Source: Misgurnus anguillicaudatus (taxonomy: Eukaryota; Chordata; Actinopteri; Cypriniformes; Cobitidae). From it: a stretch of 64,000 nucleotides of DNA. Made by a program: the position numbers and the translations under genes. The DNA is taken from contig NC_073342.2 of the NCBI RefSeq assembly GCF_027580225.2, positions 18,922,501 to 18,986,500 on the forward strand. Direction: 5' to 3'. Positions 21,680 through 34,500 of the stretch are shown here, piece after piece; the stretch's first letter is position 1, and each line of letters opens with the position of its first letter. The notes below the pieces were generated by a model. The model saw only the letters and a program-made list of their open reading frames with translations. It did not search any database and was not told the DNA's origin.

Positions 21680-22440
21680 ACTGTAGTAACTGCCTATCAT
21701 TTACTCAAATACACCCTATTAAATAAATAGCAGTTCTCTGTCAACCACCCTGAACAGCCTAGCAATTTTATAAACCACCTAAAATACCATAGAAAAGGAC
21801 TACCAATCACCCAGAATGCTATAGCAACACCATCGCAATCACCAAGAAAACCATAATATTCTTGCAACCAATTAAAATACCCTAGCCTAAAAACAGCCTA
21901 GCAACCCCATAGAATGCAACAGCCTAGCAACCACCCACAATATCCTAGCAACTTCATAGCAATCCACCATAATATTTTAGCAATTTTAGCAACCACACCA
22001 AATGCCACAGCAGCAGCCTCACTCACTCAGAACAACATAGCAATAGTCTAGCAATCACCAAGAAAGCCAGAGCAATAGCATATCAACCAACCAAAATGCC
22101 ACAACAACAGCCAGCAACCACCGATGTGTATCACAGCAATTGCCAGTGTAGCAATTAGCCGGGAAATCAGAGAAATAGCATAGCAACCCCAAATAACACT
22201 AGAGCAACAGCCTAGCAACCACATAGGACACCAGAGCAACAGCCTCGCAATCACCCATAATATCGTAGTAATTGTCTAGCAATCACATAGAAAACCATAG
22301 CTAAACCCTAGCAACCACTTAAAAACCTTAGCAAAAGCCTAGCAACCAACCATAATATCCTAGCAATTACTTAAAACACACACAGAATGCAACAGAAACA
22401 GCCTGGCAACCACCCATAATACCTTAGCAACGACTTAAAT
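21680..22440 (-). repeat. Degenerate CCTAGCAAC minisatellite, right arm
   Basis: Inverted counterpart of 20180-21300, with CAACCACCCATAATA and CCTAGCAAC words. Confidence 0.8.
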
Positions 22441-22455
22441 CACACAGATATAGAT

Positions 22456-22893
22456 GAAATATAAAGTCAGAATTCTGACTTTATATCTCAGAATTCTGAC
22501 TTTATATCTCAGAATTCTGACTTTATATCTCAGAATTCTGACTTTGTATCTCAGAATTCTGACTTTATATCTCAGAATTCTGACTTTATATCTCAGAATT
22601 CTGACTTTATATCTCAGAATTCTGACTTTATATCTCAGAATTCTGACTTTATATCTCAGAATTCTGACTTTGTATCTCAGAATTCTGACTTTATATCTCA
22701 GAATTCTGACTTTATATCTCAGAATTCTGACTTTATATCTCAGAATTCTGATTTTATATCTCAGAATTCTGACTTTATATCTCAGAATTCTGACTATATA
22801 TCTCAGAATTCTGACTTTGTATCTCAGAATTCTGACTTTGTATCTAAGAATTGTGACTTTGTATCTCAGAATTCTGAGATACAAAGTCAGAAT
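22456..22893 (-). repeat. 21-bp minisatellite, right arm
   Basis: About 20 copies of TGACTTTATATCTCAGAATTC, the reverse complement of the left array. The copies are more homogeneous than on the left. Confidence 0.95.
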
Positions 22894-23339
22894 TGTATTT
22901 TATTATTTTTTTACAACATGGCGGAAACGGGCTTCCATATTGTGGCATATAAATGATGTTTAACAAAAAAAGTTTATTCTTAATATTGCAAATTAATAAG
23001 TAGGGTGTGATTAATCTGAAAATATATTTAAGTATAGATTTTTAACATGTAAGTACAGAAGAGTTTTTATTTAACTTTTGGGCACATTTTAATTTAATCA
23101 TTATTCTTATTTAAGTTTTTATTTACTTGTAATCACAATGCAGCGTTAATGTTCAAACTCTGTAATGGTTGGATGACAATAATAAATATTCGTATAAGAA
23201 ATAAAAATAATAAATATTCTTATTAGGAATAAAACTTTGTTTTTAAACTGTGCATAGCTCTGATAGTTAGGCCTATTACACTTCTGGATTTTATTGTTGG
23301 TCATTATGGTTGGTACTTGGAGAGCCAAATATTTTCCGA

Positions 23340-23620
23340 GGTGGTACTAAACCACTGGTTTATATAATGTTGAAGTCTGCAATCTATATTATAAAACATT
23401 TTACCTGTACGTCACATGGCCAACAATTAAAAAGAAAGCACTGCACATGTGCTGCAGGTTAAGCATCATGACTGTATTACATTAACGCATTTGACAGATA
23501 CTTTTATCAAAGCGACTTACATTGCATTACAACAGATAAATGTTTTGTTTATGTGTGTTTCCTGGGTTCAAACCTATGACTTTTTGCACTGCTAGCGCAA
23601 TGCTCGACAGTAAACAGACA
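23340..23620. other. Relic of the CYP2 3' flank without a gene
   Basis: This matches sequences downstream of copies A (2805-3150) and B (9455-9960) in order: TTGAAGTCTGCAATCTATAT, GTCACATGGCCAACAATTAA, GCAGGTTAAGCATCATGACT, then the SINE found beside copy B. No exon 9 follows. It marks another former array member or a broken duplication end. Confidence 0.75.
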
Positions 23621-23684
23621 AAAACTATATTAATAGTTAATAGTTAAGTATTATTAATTAAATATATTAATTAAGCGCATTTAA

Positions 23685-24216
23685 AGCGCAGCCCGTGCAG
23701 GCGCAGCCGTCTGCGCTGCCCGCGCATCTCCAGCCAGCTGAAGCCTTCCCCGTTTCGGCTCTCCAGCCAGCTGCAGTCTCCCCCGTCTCGACTCTCCAGC
23801 CGGCCGCAGCCCTCCCTGTGTTGGTCTCTGTCCCCCTTCAACCCTCTAATCCTGCCTTGTCCCCTTCTGTTCTGCCACCTTCTGTTGTTCCCCCCAAGAA
23901 CCACGTCAAGCTTCCCAGGTCTTCCACAAGACCCCCTCGGACTCCCTCTGCTTCAGCTAGAAAATCTAGTACTCCTTACTCACCCTCCCACCCTGGACCA
24001 CCACCTATGACCTATTTTGTTCCCCCACCCCCCTCCCTTGTTTGTTATTTTTATTGTCCCACCCCAATCCTGTTATTGTTATTGCCTGTTTGCCCCTGTT
24101 AGTGTTGGTTATGTTCTTGTGGTTCCTGTCTTGTATGCAGTCTGTTATGTCCCGTGTTTAGTGTTTCCCCTGAGCAGCATCTGGTAGCCGCTCCTTAAGG
24201 GTGTGGTGGGTGGTAC
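23685..24216 (+). mobile_element. Internal 3' part of an LTR retroelement
   Basis: The frame at 23695-24102 is alanine/proline-rich (LQPAEAFPVSALQPAAVSPV) and lacks catalytic motifs. The 3' edge reads ATCTGGTAGCCGCTCCTTAA, then a purine/GT-rich tract directly before an LTR. The short element at 16.6 kb has the matching GTCTGGTAGCCACTCGTTAA before its own polypurine tract, so the two belong to related families. Confidence 0.75.
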
Positions 24217-24703
24217 TGTCAGGATCCTGTCTTGTATTACATCTAGTTCATTGTGACAGGGTTTTCACAGTACCATGTTTTGTGTGGGAACACGTGGCTA
24301 TGGATTATTTATTATCAGGCCACGTGTTTTCCTTGTCCCGTCACTTTTTACCCGATCCCTTACCTGTTATGATTTTCACCTGTTCCCCTCATTAGTTCTC
24401 TTATTTAAAGTCATTTTGTTTGCTGTTCTGTGCTCGTTTGTTTTGTATCCTGTGTCCAGTCGGTCTTTGTTCTTGCCTGTGAGTACATCGTCTAGCCTAG
24501 TCAAGCCTTTCGTATATTTAATGTTTATTTCAGTACAGTCTGGTTCTTTGTTTTGTGTCAGTTAGTGTTTCTAGTCTTTGTTATATTTTCCTGTTTATGT
24601 TGTTAAACCCTCGTGGGTTTTGTTTTTCTTGTTTTATACAAATAAATAGTCTGTATTCGTTCATCTCTGTCTGCGCCTGGGTTCATCTGTCAAATTCCTC
24701 ACA
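24217..24703 (+). repeat. LTR (3') of that element
   Basis: About 487 bp, TGTCAGGATCC to ATTCCTCACA, with an AAATAAATAG polyadenylation-like signal near 24642. No matching 5' LTR is in the window. Open frames inside it are not genes. Confidence 0.75.
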
Positions 24704-25557
24704 GAGGTTAGATATAACACTTGCTAAAAATTAAGTTTGCAGGCAAATATTTCAATACTATTTTGTCTATATACTTGAAGTGGATATTGTTTTTATATGT
24801 CTAAAACAGACAGGTATCCACACTGTATTCATTCACCCAGCCCTTTTCTAACAATAGTTCAATTATAAATGGATACAAATGTCTAAATATGTGAGAAAAA
24901 GCAGCACAATTATGACAAAACATTTTTGATATGTGACCCAGTCTGTAATAATCATACTACAGTTTCAAAATCATATTCTGAGATAATGAGCATCAAAGTC
25001 TGATTTTAGCCATTCATTTTATTATGATTTCAATCTGACGTGACCTTATTCAATCAATATTAAAGATATGAACAAAAATACATTGGACCATGATTTTTGA
25101 TAAGAGTGGCACATTTATTTTGTTGGCAGCCAGCAATCATTCGTGCTGAGGGGTTAGTTGTAACACAACGTTACAATTAAGCCCGTTGGGTCAAAATATT
25201 TTCAAACCCACCAAAAAAGTTGCCAAGAGCTGCAGACATATTTCAAAACGATGCTATGTTTTAGTCAACAAGACACTGATATGACATAGCATTAAATCTC
25301 AATCTGGTATTTTACACAACTTAGAAACTGAAAAAAAACTTGATGAAAAAATTACTTACATGCCACCAAAACACTGGGGTGATATGAATTTTAGCATGTA
25401 AATATATGTGGATATTCTAATTAGACTGACCAAATATGATGTTGATATTGTTAAATCTCTTAGAGCAGTGAATCACAGTGTTTCTTGCTGCCTCTAGGTG
25501 GTGCTATGACTATTTCTGTATTTTGCTATGTTGATGTGTTCAGGCCGGGACCCTTAT
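24704..25557. other. No gene recognised
   Basis: AT-rich sequence. The segment about 24935-25010 (GTGACCCAGTCTGTAATAATC) looks like a dispersed repeat. The word GTGTTCAGGCC near 25540 recurs at about 26990 across the transposon at 25560, so a repeat family flanks the insertion. Confidence 0.4.
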
Positions 25558-25559
25558 TA

Positions 25560-26757
25560 CAGTTTTTCTCAATTGCTAAAACACTAAAACCCATTGGCTG
25601 AACAAAGTTCTCAGTTGCCTGAACTCATTTATCTAATTGTGCAGTCTGTTGTCAATACCTTAAACCATTTCACATCATAAAACACAAAATGGATTTAACC
25701 TGTTTCAAATGATGTGACACAACCAATATAAGCCAGTTCATTGTTGTATACAGTACTACAGTACATTGTAGGCTTTATACTGTACAATGAACAAATTGTA
25801 TGGCCCTGAACATTGTACTTTCCATTTGTTAGTAGTACTGACTGCTTTACAGTTACAGTATCACAGAAACAAAGGACAAGTTTGTGTCATCTCTCAAAAG
25901 GAAATTTTTACATTAGTGAACATGTCAGTTCCATCAAAATGGCAAGTCAGTGTGTCATTGTTCATGAACAAGACAGTCAAAATGTTGCCATGTTGTCAAT
26001 ATACCAAGTGTACACAATTATATGTGTCAGTATTTTTATGTAAACTGTGGATGAATTTACATGTTCACCTTTTTTTCTGTAAACAAATAACACAAATTGT
26101 GATTTTGAAAAAAAAATTACATTAAAAATAAAAAATTTCAAAAAATGACTTCAAATTTCAAGATTCACTTGACAGGAATTTATCGATTCAGTTTACATTT
26201 ACAAAAAAAAACCCATAGAAAACATGCTTAATGCTTACAGTAACAGATTATGACACATATGGTCAACAATTTCATGCTATGCACGATGAACTAATTCCTA
26301 AATGTTTTGAGGTGTAAGACTATTCAACAAAACCAGAATAATGTATTTTCATGAAAATTAAATTGAAAATGCAAACAGCAGACATTTGTACATAATCATC
26401 TGCTTGATTGTATCAAATTTGTCCAAAACAATGAGAGTTACACTGTAAATATGTAAAAATTGACTCCCTGAGAACTATATGTTTTGAACCATGTGTTTTC
26501 TATTTTTTTGTGTAGTGTTTACTCTCTGTTTGATAGTGTATATCATTTTGATCACTTTGTTTATGAATTGAGAGCAGTGTTTGATTTTGAACAAAGGTAA
26601 AACTGTTTTGAGAACAGTGTTTTGGGGCGAAGGTTTCATTTTGCAAGATAAGTCAGAGGTTTTGCAAATAGTGCTTGAAGATGAGGTTTTGTGTTTAATG
26701 TTTTCAGAAAATGGAGCAAGGTTTCAGAAATTGTGTTTTAGCAACTGAGAAAAACTG
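25560..26757. mobile_element. Non-autonomous TA-flanked DNA transposon
   Basis: The 1198-bp element has inverted ends CAGTTTTTCTCAATTGC and GCAACTGAGAAAAACTG, extending to TAAAACAC on both sides, and is flanked by TA (25558-25559, 26758-26759). The interior has no frame with transposase similarity; the frame at 25787-26125 is unsupported. Assigned to Tc1/mariner-like by TA duplication. Confidence 0.8.
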
Positions 26758-26759
26758 TA

Positions 26760-27650
26760 ACTGTGTGAAGTACGGGGAAGGTCGGACATTGTATGCCTGA
26801 ATTACAACAACTTCCAGTGTCATGGTGAAACATTCAACTTTGCCATGCAGGCTGCCACAGACACGCCCTTCAACAAAAAGTCAAGTTCTTTGCTATTTAT
26901 CATATTTATAAATCCTTAAGATCAGTCTGACCAAATAAGACAATGCCAGGTGGCAGTATGACTGTATGTGAAAAAAATCCTTGTTAATGTGTTCAGGCCA
27001 GGGCACTTATCAAACATGTGAAGCCTTTTGATGACACAGACCAAATATGGTTTTGATCTAATGAAATCTGTAGGAGGAGTTCATTAAAGTATTAAGCTTG
27101 AAAATGTCAAAATTTGCACCCAAATTACAGAGAAAATTCAAAATGGCCTGCTTCTGTGGTGTTTAGAGCTCGACCTAAACATTTACTCTCTTCATTTCTT
27201 TTCTTTAATTCACTTTTAATTCAGATTCACAGCACAAACCTGGCATGCACTGGGTTGACACAACTTAACAAAAAGTGGAGGAATACAGCTAATTTTTTAG
27301 TACAATATAAGGATTACATGTAGGCTAACATATAATTGCTTAATAAAACACACAGACAAACAGAGGAACACTGCTTTTTGCCAAACAATGCATATAGGCT
27401 ACCATACAAAGGCTGGTAAAAAATGTAAACAGTGATGTTTAAATGTACTACATTATATTTAGATAAACATGTTGTTTAAGTCTACATTAATGTTATGTTG
27501 TAGTTTAGGTAGCTGTTTGTAATAAAACTGTAGATAGCATAGGAATAGCCTAGCAATCTATTATGTATATGGACTGTAAGCATAGCAACGCTACAGGACC
27601 TGATTGCGGCCATTTTAGTCAATGCTTAGACAGCAGCGGACTTCCCAGAA
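26760..27650. other. No gene recognised
   Basis: AT-rich, with only short unsupported frames. Confidence 0.4.
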
Positions 27651-27654
27651 GCGG

Positions 27655-28265
27655 CTCTTTAAAGGAATATTCCATTTTCTTAAAAGAGAAAAATCCAGAT
27701 AATTTACTCACCACCATGTCATCCAAAATGTTGATGTCTTTCTTTGTTCAGTCGAGAAGAAGTTTTTTAAGGAAAACATTGCAGGATTTTTCTCATTTCA
27801 ATGGACTTTAATAGACACCAACAATTAACACTTAACAGTTTTTTTCAACTGAGTTTCAAAGGACTCTAAACGATCCCAAACGAAGCATAAGGGTCTTATC
27901 TAGCAAAACGATTGTCATTTTTGACAAGAAAAATATCAGATATACACTTTTAAAGCACAACTTCTCGTCTAGATCCGGTCGTGATCCACCAGCGTGACCC
28001 GACGCAATACGCCATGAAGTCAAGAGGTCACAGAGGACGAACGCAAAACTCCGCCCGCCAAGTGGTTGAAAGAGGACCGTTCCTACGTTGTTGTATGTCA
28101 ACTGATACTAATTAATGTCTTTGTGTCAGTTTATTGTTTAAAATGGTCCGCAAATGTGTGTTTTATATATGTAACACGTGACCTCCCTACGTCACACCCA
28201 TTTACGTTAGGTCGCGCTGGACCGGATCTAGACGAGAAACTGTGCTTTAAAATTGTTGGGGTTTA
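27655..28265. repeat. Palindromic dispersed repeat
   Basis: Contains paired words AAAGCACAACTTCTCGTCTAG (about 27953) and CTAGACGAGAAACTGTGCTTT (about 28230), a foldable inner unit of about 300 bp, preceded by TCATCCAAAATGTTGATGTC, typical of fish non-autonomous DNA elements. Frames on either strand are not genes. Confidence 0.6.
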
Positions 28266-28551
28266 GAGCTTGGTTCCAAGGGACTTTTTTGTAGGTCTTG
28301 AGGTGATAGATGACCCTACCAAATGTTTTATCTGTACGTTCTTCATAGCGGGAAGACTGTGCTCTTGAAATTTAGCAGGTGGCGCTTTCAAGTCATTTTT
28401 ACACGCCCACTTCTGAGGCCTTTAGGCACATGTACATTATCGTCACTTTTCGAGCAAATTTAGGCCCTCAAAAATGTGATTAATTTTGAAGTCGAAGAAG
28501 CAGCAGAAGCAGAAGATGCAGCAGAAGAAGCAGAAGGTGCTCAGGCCCTAA

Positions 28552-31500
28552 TTATTTGGCCGGTTCTCTAAGTCTGATGTGCATTTTGTAGGGCCTGGGT
28601 GTGAGCGTGGCCCCAAACACAGGGGTGTAATCTGGTTCCCCGGCATCTTCAGGCCAAACGAACTGGAATCGACGCAGCAGAGTGACGAGGACCAGGAAAA
28701 GCTCCATACGAGCAAGACCCTCACCAAGACACACACGGGACCCTTTTAAAAAATACATATGTATACTGTTAAGGAATATGTTTATTGTGACAATAAAATA
28801 TAGAGATTATTTGGTTTACCAGTAGAAAATGGAATAAAGGCTTCAGGTTTCACAAACTGGTCTTCATCATTCAGGAAGTTGGCTGGATTAAATTCATGAG
28901 GAAACTTCCACTGACCTTCTTCATTCAGCACAGAACTAAGATTAGGAATAACAATTGTTCCTTTTGGGATGTTGTAACCCATCAGCTCTGTGTCTTTGGT
29001 GGTGCAGTGAAACACACTCAGTGGTACGGTGTTTGCCACACGCTGAATTTCATGAATCACAGCCTGTGTGTACGGCATATTGTGTCTGTCTTCAAAAGAC
29101 GCCTGATCTTTACCTTCCAGAACTTCATCAATCTCTCGCTGACATCTCGCTGGAGGAAAGACAAGGACATGTTTGCATGTATTTAAGCTAAAGAACAGAG
29201 CAAAAGCTCGATTTGTTTTTGAAATACAGACCTTGAACTTCGGGGTGATTCATGAGATAGAGGAATCCAGTGAGGAGGGTGTTGGAGGTAGTATCAGTCC
29301 CTGCAAAGTGCAAATCCAAAATGAACCATTTCAGTCGCTCTTCACAAAAGCTGGAACCATCATCACCTCTCTGAAGAGGTAAAGATGTAATTTGCTTAGT
29401 GATAATACATAATAAATGCATCTTAAAATTGTATTTAAAAAAAACATTTAAACATTTTAAAATGTTGCTTGATTCATTTAATCTTAATTTAATCAATGTA
29501 CTGGGTTCAGCACATGCTCAGGGTCACACGCTGGACCTGGTTTTGACATGGGGGACTCCTGTATGTGACCTCACAATAGACAATATTGATCTGTCAGATC
29601 ACTTTTTAATTTTGTTTAATGTGATGATTGCTGGGCCTTCTAGTGGCCATGAGACTTTGGTTCACTACACCGGGCATTTAAATGCACAGGTAGTTTCAAA
29701 GTTTTCTGTGTCTTTTAACTCTCATGCACAGTTTCTACTTAAAGATCCTATGATAGTTAATATTGGTTCCGACTCAGAGGAGTTGCTGGCTGTTTTTAAC
29801 ACAGAGTGTAATGCCATTTTGGACCATGTTGCTCCTGTTAAAAAGGTAAAATCTATAGCTACTCCCCAGCCCTGGATAAATACTAAGAGTTGATCTTTTA
29901 GACAAAAATGGAGACAGGCAGAGAGGAAATGGAAACAGTGAAAATTTGAAGGAAGCAATAAAGGCCTATAAGCAGTTTATTAAATCAGCCAAGGCACAAT
30001 ACTTTTCTGACTTAATTGCTAAGCATCAACACTGTCCGAAAGTGTTATTCAGTATTATTAACTCGGTTTTAATCCCTGTTTCATTTTCTGTGGCTGAAAA
30101 TGCGGAGTTGTCATGTTATATTTTTTTCACAATTCTTTATGGATCAAATTGTTGATATTAGAGAGAGTATTTGTAATTTGTAAACAAAACCTAGCCTTGA
30201 TCCGTCAGAGGTTAATAATTACAGGCCGATTTTGAAGCTACCCTTTTTGGCAAAGGTAGTGGAGAAGGTGATGGGTCATTCTACAAAAAAGGTGGAAATG
30301 CTTGTCCCTTGCTTTTGCAGACCCCAAAGCACTTTTATTTTGAAACAATGCATCAGCTCTTTGAAGTTTTTCATGGGTCAAGAGGTCAGTGGAAGAAGTG
30401 CAGTGAAGGAAGGCAAAAGGTTTGTGAGATGTCTTACCTTATTTGTCTAAAATATCATGATATATCTAAGAATTTTGAGATAAGATTTTTTGGATGTCAT
30501 TAGTGTTACTCTTTTTTATAGCTGGGGGTGGTAAGACCTTTACATAAAAATACATTATACTGAATAAGTATGTGATTGTTACATCTCTGATGAAATAGCA
30601 CATGGATAATGGCAGCCATTTTGTTAAAATATTCTTTTTTTCTGTAAATTGTGTTATTGGTGTTACCGTAATTGGTGTTACTTCTCTAATGAGTACTTCC
30701 TAAGCAATATTCCTTTAACTGACCAACATAAAAGCATAAAAACAAAACAGGATGGAAGTTTTATCATATTCATTATCTATTATTATATTCTAATTTTGTC
30801 ATTGGTGTTACATTGTGTCATTGGTGTTACATTATGCCATTGGTGTTAAACCAAGTTTTTGTGTTATGAATGTATTTTCTTGTACTTTTTAGTAATATTT
30901 TGTTGTTGATATGGGATGTAAGACATTGTAGATATTTCTGTCTTTGCATCAAAGCCTTTTTGGTTGAATATTTTAGTTTTTGTTGGTTTTAAAGAAAAAA
31001 GTCAAACTCAGAATCAAATAATTTCATACAATGCTGGGTAAAGATAAAGAATTAATTAAACAAATATTAATAATCAATTATTTTTCTTGCTGTTATCATT
31101 CCTCTACTCAACCTTTAACTAAATACACAAGCTGTAATGAGAAAAAATATTAAGTATCAACATTAATGTTGTTTAAATCACATGTAACACCAATGACAAA
31201 TAAATGACTCATGGATTCTTTATTAAAATGTATTAAAAAGTTAAAAATAGATTAAGCTCCCCGTTTTGCGGATTCATAGATTTGACAAGTTAATTAATGC
31301 TATTAAAGAAGTTTTGGGTATGTTGAAAGAAGTTCATTTAAGCGATTTCCATCACCTGAATTCCACCTTTTCTGTAGAATGACCCTGATACTTAATCAAC
31401 TTTTAGCTTTTTTAAATGATAATGGGTTGTGTATGACAATTTTCAATCTGGATTCAGGCCTCGGCACAGCACTGAAATCGCCCTTCTTAAAGTGACTAAT

Positions 31501-34500
31501 GATCTTCTTAGGTCGGTAGATGCTGGGAACTTTGTTGTGCTGGTGATGCTCGACCTCAGTGCAGCATTTGAGACAGTGGACTATAGGACTCTTCTGGACC
31601 GCTTAAGCCATTGGGGGAGGATCAAGGGGAATGCTTTAAAATGGTTTCACTCTTATTTGCAAGAACAAACTTTTGGTGTGGAATTAGGAAAATCCACATC
31701 AACCCCTCAGTCGGTTCTCTCAGGGGTTCCTCAGGGCTCGTGTCTTGGCCCGGTTCTTTTCTCCTTATACATGCTTCCCCTGGGTTCGATTTGTAAAAAA
31801 TATAATGTTGCGTACCATTATGCAGACGACACCCAATTGTATTTTCCGTTGAAATGTGGTGATGGGTCTAATCTTACTGTGTTATTTGACTGTCTGGAGG
31901 AAGTCAAAGCATGGACGTCTTCAAATTTTTTACAATTAAATGAGTCCAAATCAGAGGTGGTGATCTTTGGGCCATCAAAGGGAGTTGGTAGGTCTGCAAT
32001 TAACCTTGATCCCTTGTCTACCATTGTTTACTCTCAAGTGAGGAATCTTGGGGTGCTCTTCAACTCAGAGTTGAAATTTGAGAAACAGTGGTGAAAGCCA
32101 GTTTCTTTCAACTTAGAAATATTGCCAAATTAAAAAGAGTTTTCTGAATTTTAAAATTTTGGAGACGGTTATACATGCTTTCATTTCCTCCAGACTTGAT
32201 TATTGTATTTCCATATATTCCCAAATAAGCTGTTGTCCCATCTGCAATTAGTTCAAAATGCAACGGCTAGGCTTTTAACTGGCACTAGGAAATATGAAAG
32301 CATCACTCCGGTGCTTGCTTCTTTGCATTGGCTGCCAGTGGAAGTCAGAGTACAATATAAAGTGCTAGTGGTTTTTAAAGGTTTACACGGGCTTCCCCTG
32401 AATATATTGCTGACATGTTGATTTGCTATGACCATTCTAGATTGTTGGGGTTGTCCTCTGGTTTTAAATTGTACCAAAATCCAGGCTAAAAACTAAAGGG
32501 GATTGTGCTTTTTCAGTGGCCGTCCCTCGCCTTTGGAACAACTTACAGTTTCAAATTAGAGCCTGCAACTCGCTGGAATGTTTTAAATCTTTACAAATGT
32601 ATCTTTATTCAGCTACTTTTAATTGTTCATGGTGGGGAAGTCTGTGTTTTAAACTGGCTTTGAGCGACTTGCTTCGGGAATTTTAATGTGTGATGTGCTT
32701 TGTCTCCCTTGTCTTATGTAACTAGTGAATAGAAAGCACTTCGGTCAACAAGTGTTGTTTTAAACGTGCTATACAAATAAATGTTGTTGTTGTCGTTTAA
32801 ACCTGCAAATATTGGAAGAATTGTATTTTAGTTTTTCATAATCACAGATGCCCACACACCTTATCAAGCTCATCCAGATAGCAGTCAATGATGTCTCTCG
32901 GCTCTCCTGGGACTCTTGTCTTCTTGTGCTCGTTGATCAAATTTGAAGACATCTGTTTGACTTTAGTGCCATTTGTAAAAGCCTTCTTAAAGGGCAAGGG
33001 CAAACTTCTCACCATAGGTAAAGCATCATAAATCTGCATTGAAACAAGAGTAAATTACAAGTACAGTTAAAAATACAGTCTGATGCGGTGATATACAGTA
33101 TCAACATATTCAACATACTGTATGTGCAACTTATTTGCCTTACCATAGCCCATGGTCCATTGGTGATCTTTGCATTCTCTGTATAGATTTCAATAAAACG
33201 CTTGAGGAATTCATCATCATAATCAAAGCGGGATCCAAACAGAACCAAGCAGATGATATTTGATGCAGCATTGTGGAACATAGTCTGAGGATTAATGGAG
33301 GTTCCTGAAAGACACAATGCACATCTTGAGTAAGTACATATAGATGCTGAAATACAGTTGTCAAGACATTGATATTGGGAGATGCGTCAAAGTGACTTAC
33401 AGTTCATTAGGTAAGCCTACACGCATTTATCAGTCAGTATGTGTGTTACCTAGGATCAAACCTATGATTTTTTGTGCTGCTAATGCAATGCTCTACCAGT
33501 TGAGCTACAGGACCACTATGTCATTTATAATGTAATAATAAAATGGGTACATTCTTACCAACAACTTTATCCAGTTTATCAACAATATGTGAGATTTCTC
33601 CCAGAATCCTCTCCTCCATTGTTTGCTTCCCCAGACCAAAGTTTCTCAGGGTCATGAGAGCAAAGCGTCTGTGTTCTTTCCAAGTAGGGCCATAGTCAAC
33701 CACAATAACACCTATAGTATATATAAATGTGAGTAATGGACCAACATTGTAATAGTGTGTTTTTTATCAGATTAGGCTTTATATTGCTCTTTGAACTCTT
33801 GTTATATGGAGCAGACAATGAGCAAATAACCTCAATATATTAATTAACTTTAGTCTGTACAAATGTATTAAAATGAGGGTGCATTCTTAGGCAGATTAAT
33901 GTACACGCATGCAAGCGACATTCACTGCGATCAAACCCATGTCCTTTGTGTTGCTAAAATAATTCACCGATGCAACCGTGTGTAGAAAATTTACCTCCTC
34001 CCTCCATGACATGGTTGACCATGAGGTCTTGTGGGCGTCCAGCAAACTCGACTGCCTTAGTAACAAGAGCTTCCTTTATAACCTCAAAACCATTAAGCAC
34101 TACTGTTGGTCTTGATCCGATGTACAAACTGTAAACCTTTCCATAGCGATTTTCCAGCTAAAAAGTATAAAGCATAAAGATATAATTAAGCATTTTAGCT
34201 TAAAAATGCTCATTACTGAAAATATTAAATCAATGCCTTATCTTTTGAAAGCAAATAATGATTGTAAGGGGCGGAGTGGGACAAAAAAATCTACCGGGAA
34301 ATTTCTTAAACCACCGGTCCTTTGTGGTAAAAAAAAAGGTCTCGTATTTGTAGTAAAACTAATACAAATCGTAATCAATCTGCCAAAAGAAATTTCATAA
34401 TAATAATAAAATCATGTCTTATTTTCCAAAATGAGTAACTATACAAAATGATACATGTTTGAAACAGCTATTACATAACAGAATAATAACTGTAAGAATA

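Larger units (their letters stand above)
19522..22939. mobile_element. 3.4-kb foldback DNA element with THAP relic
   Basis: The two ends are inverted copies (TATGGAAGCCCGTTTCCGCC on the left; its complement ends at 22939). Moving inward, both arms carry the same layers in mirror order: a 21-bp minisatellite with GAATTCTGA, a unique stretch containing TTTCATCTATATCTGTGTG, then a degenerate GTTGCTAGG / CCTAGCAAC repeat. The centre (about 21300-21680) is single-copy and contains a broken THAP zinc-finger frame. No clean target duplication was found; 8-bp flanks TTGTAGTG and TTGTGGCA match at only five positions. THAP domains occur in P-type transposases, so a P-element derivative is a reasonable but unproven reading. 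Confidence 0.8.

Noticed and set aside
19565..22893. CRISPR-like array
   Set aside because: The 21-bp units are contiguous without spacers and the genome is vertebrate; it is a minisatellite.
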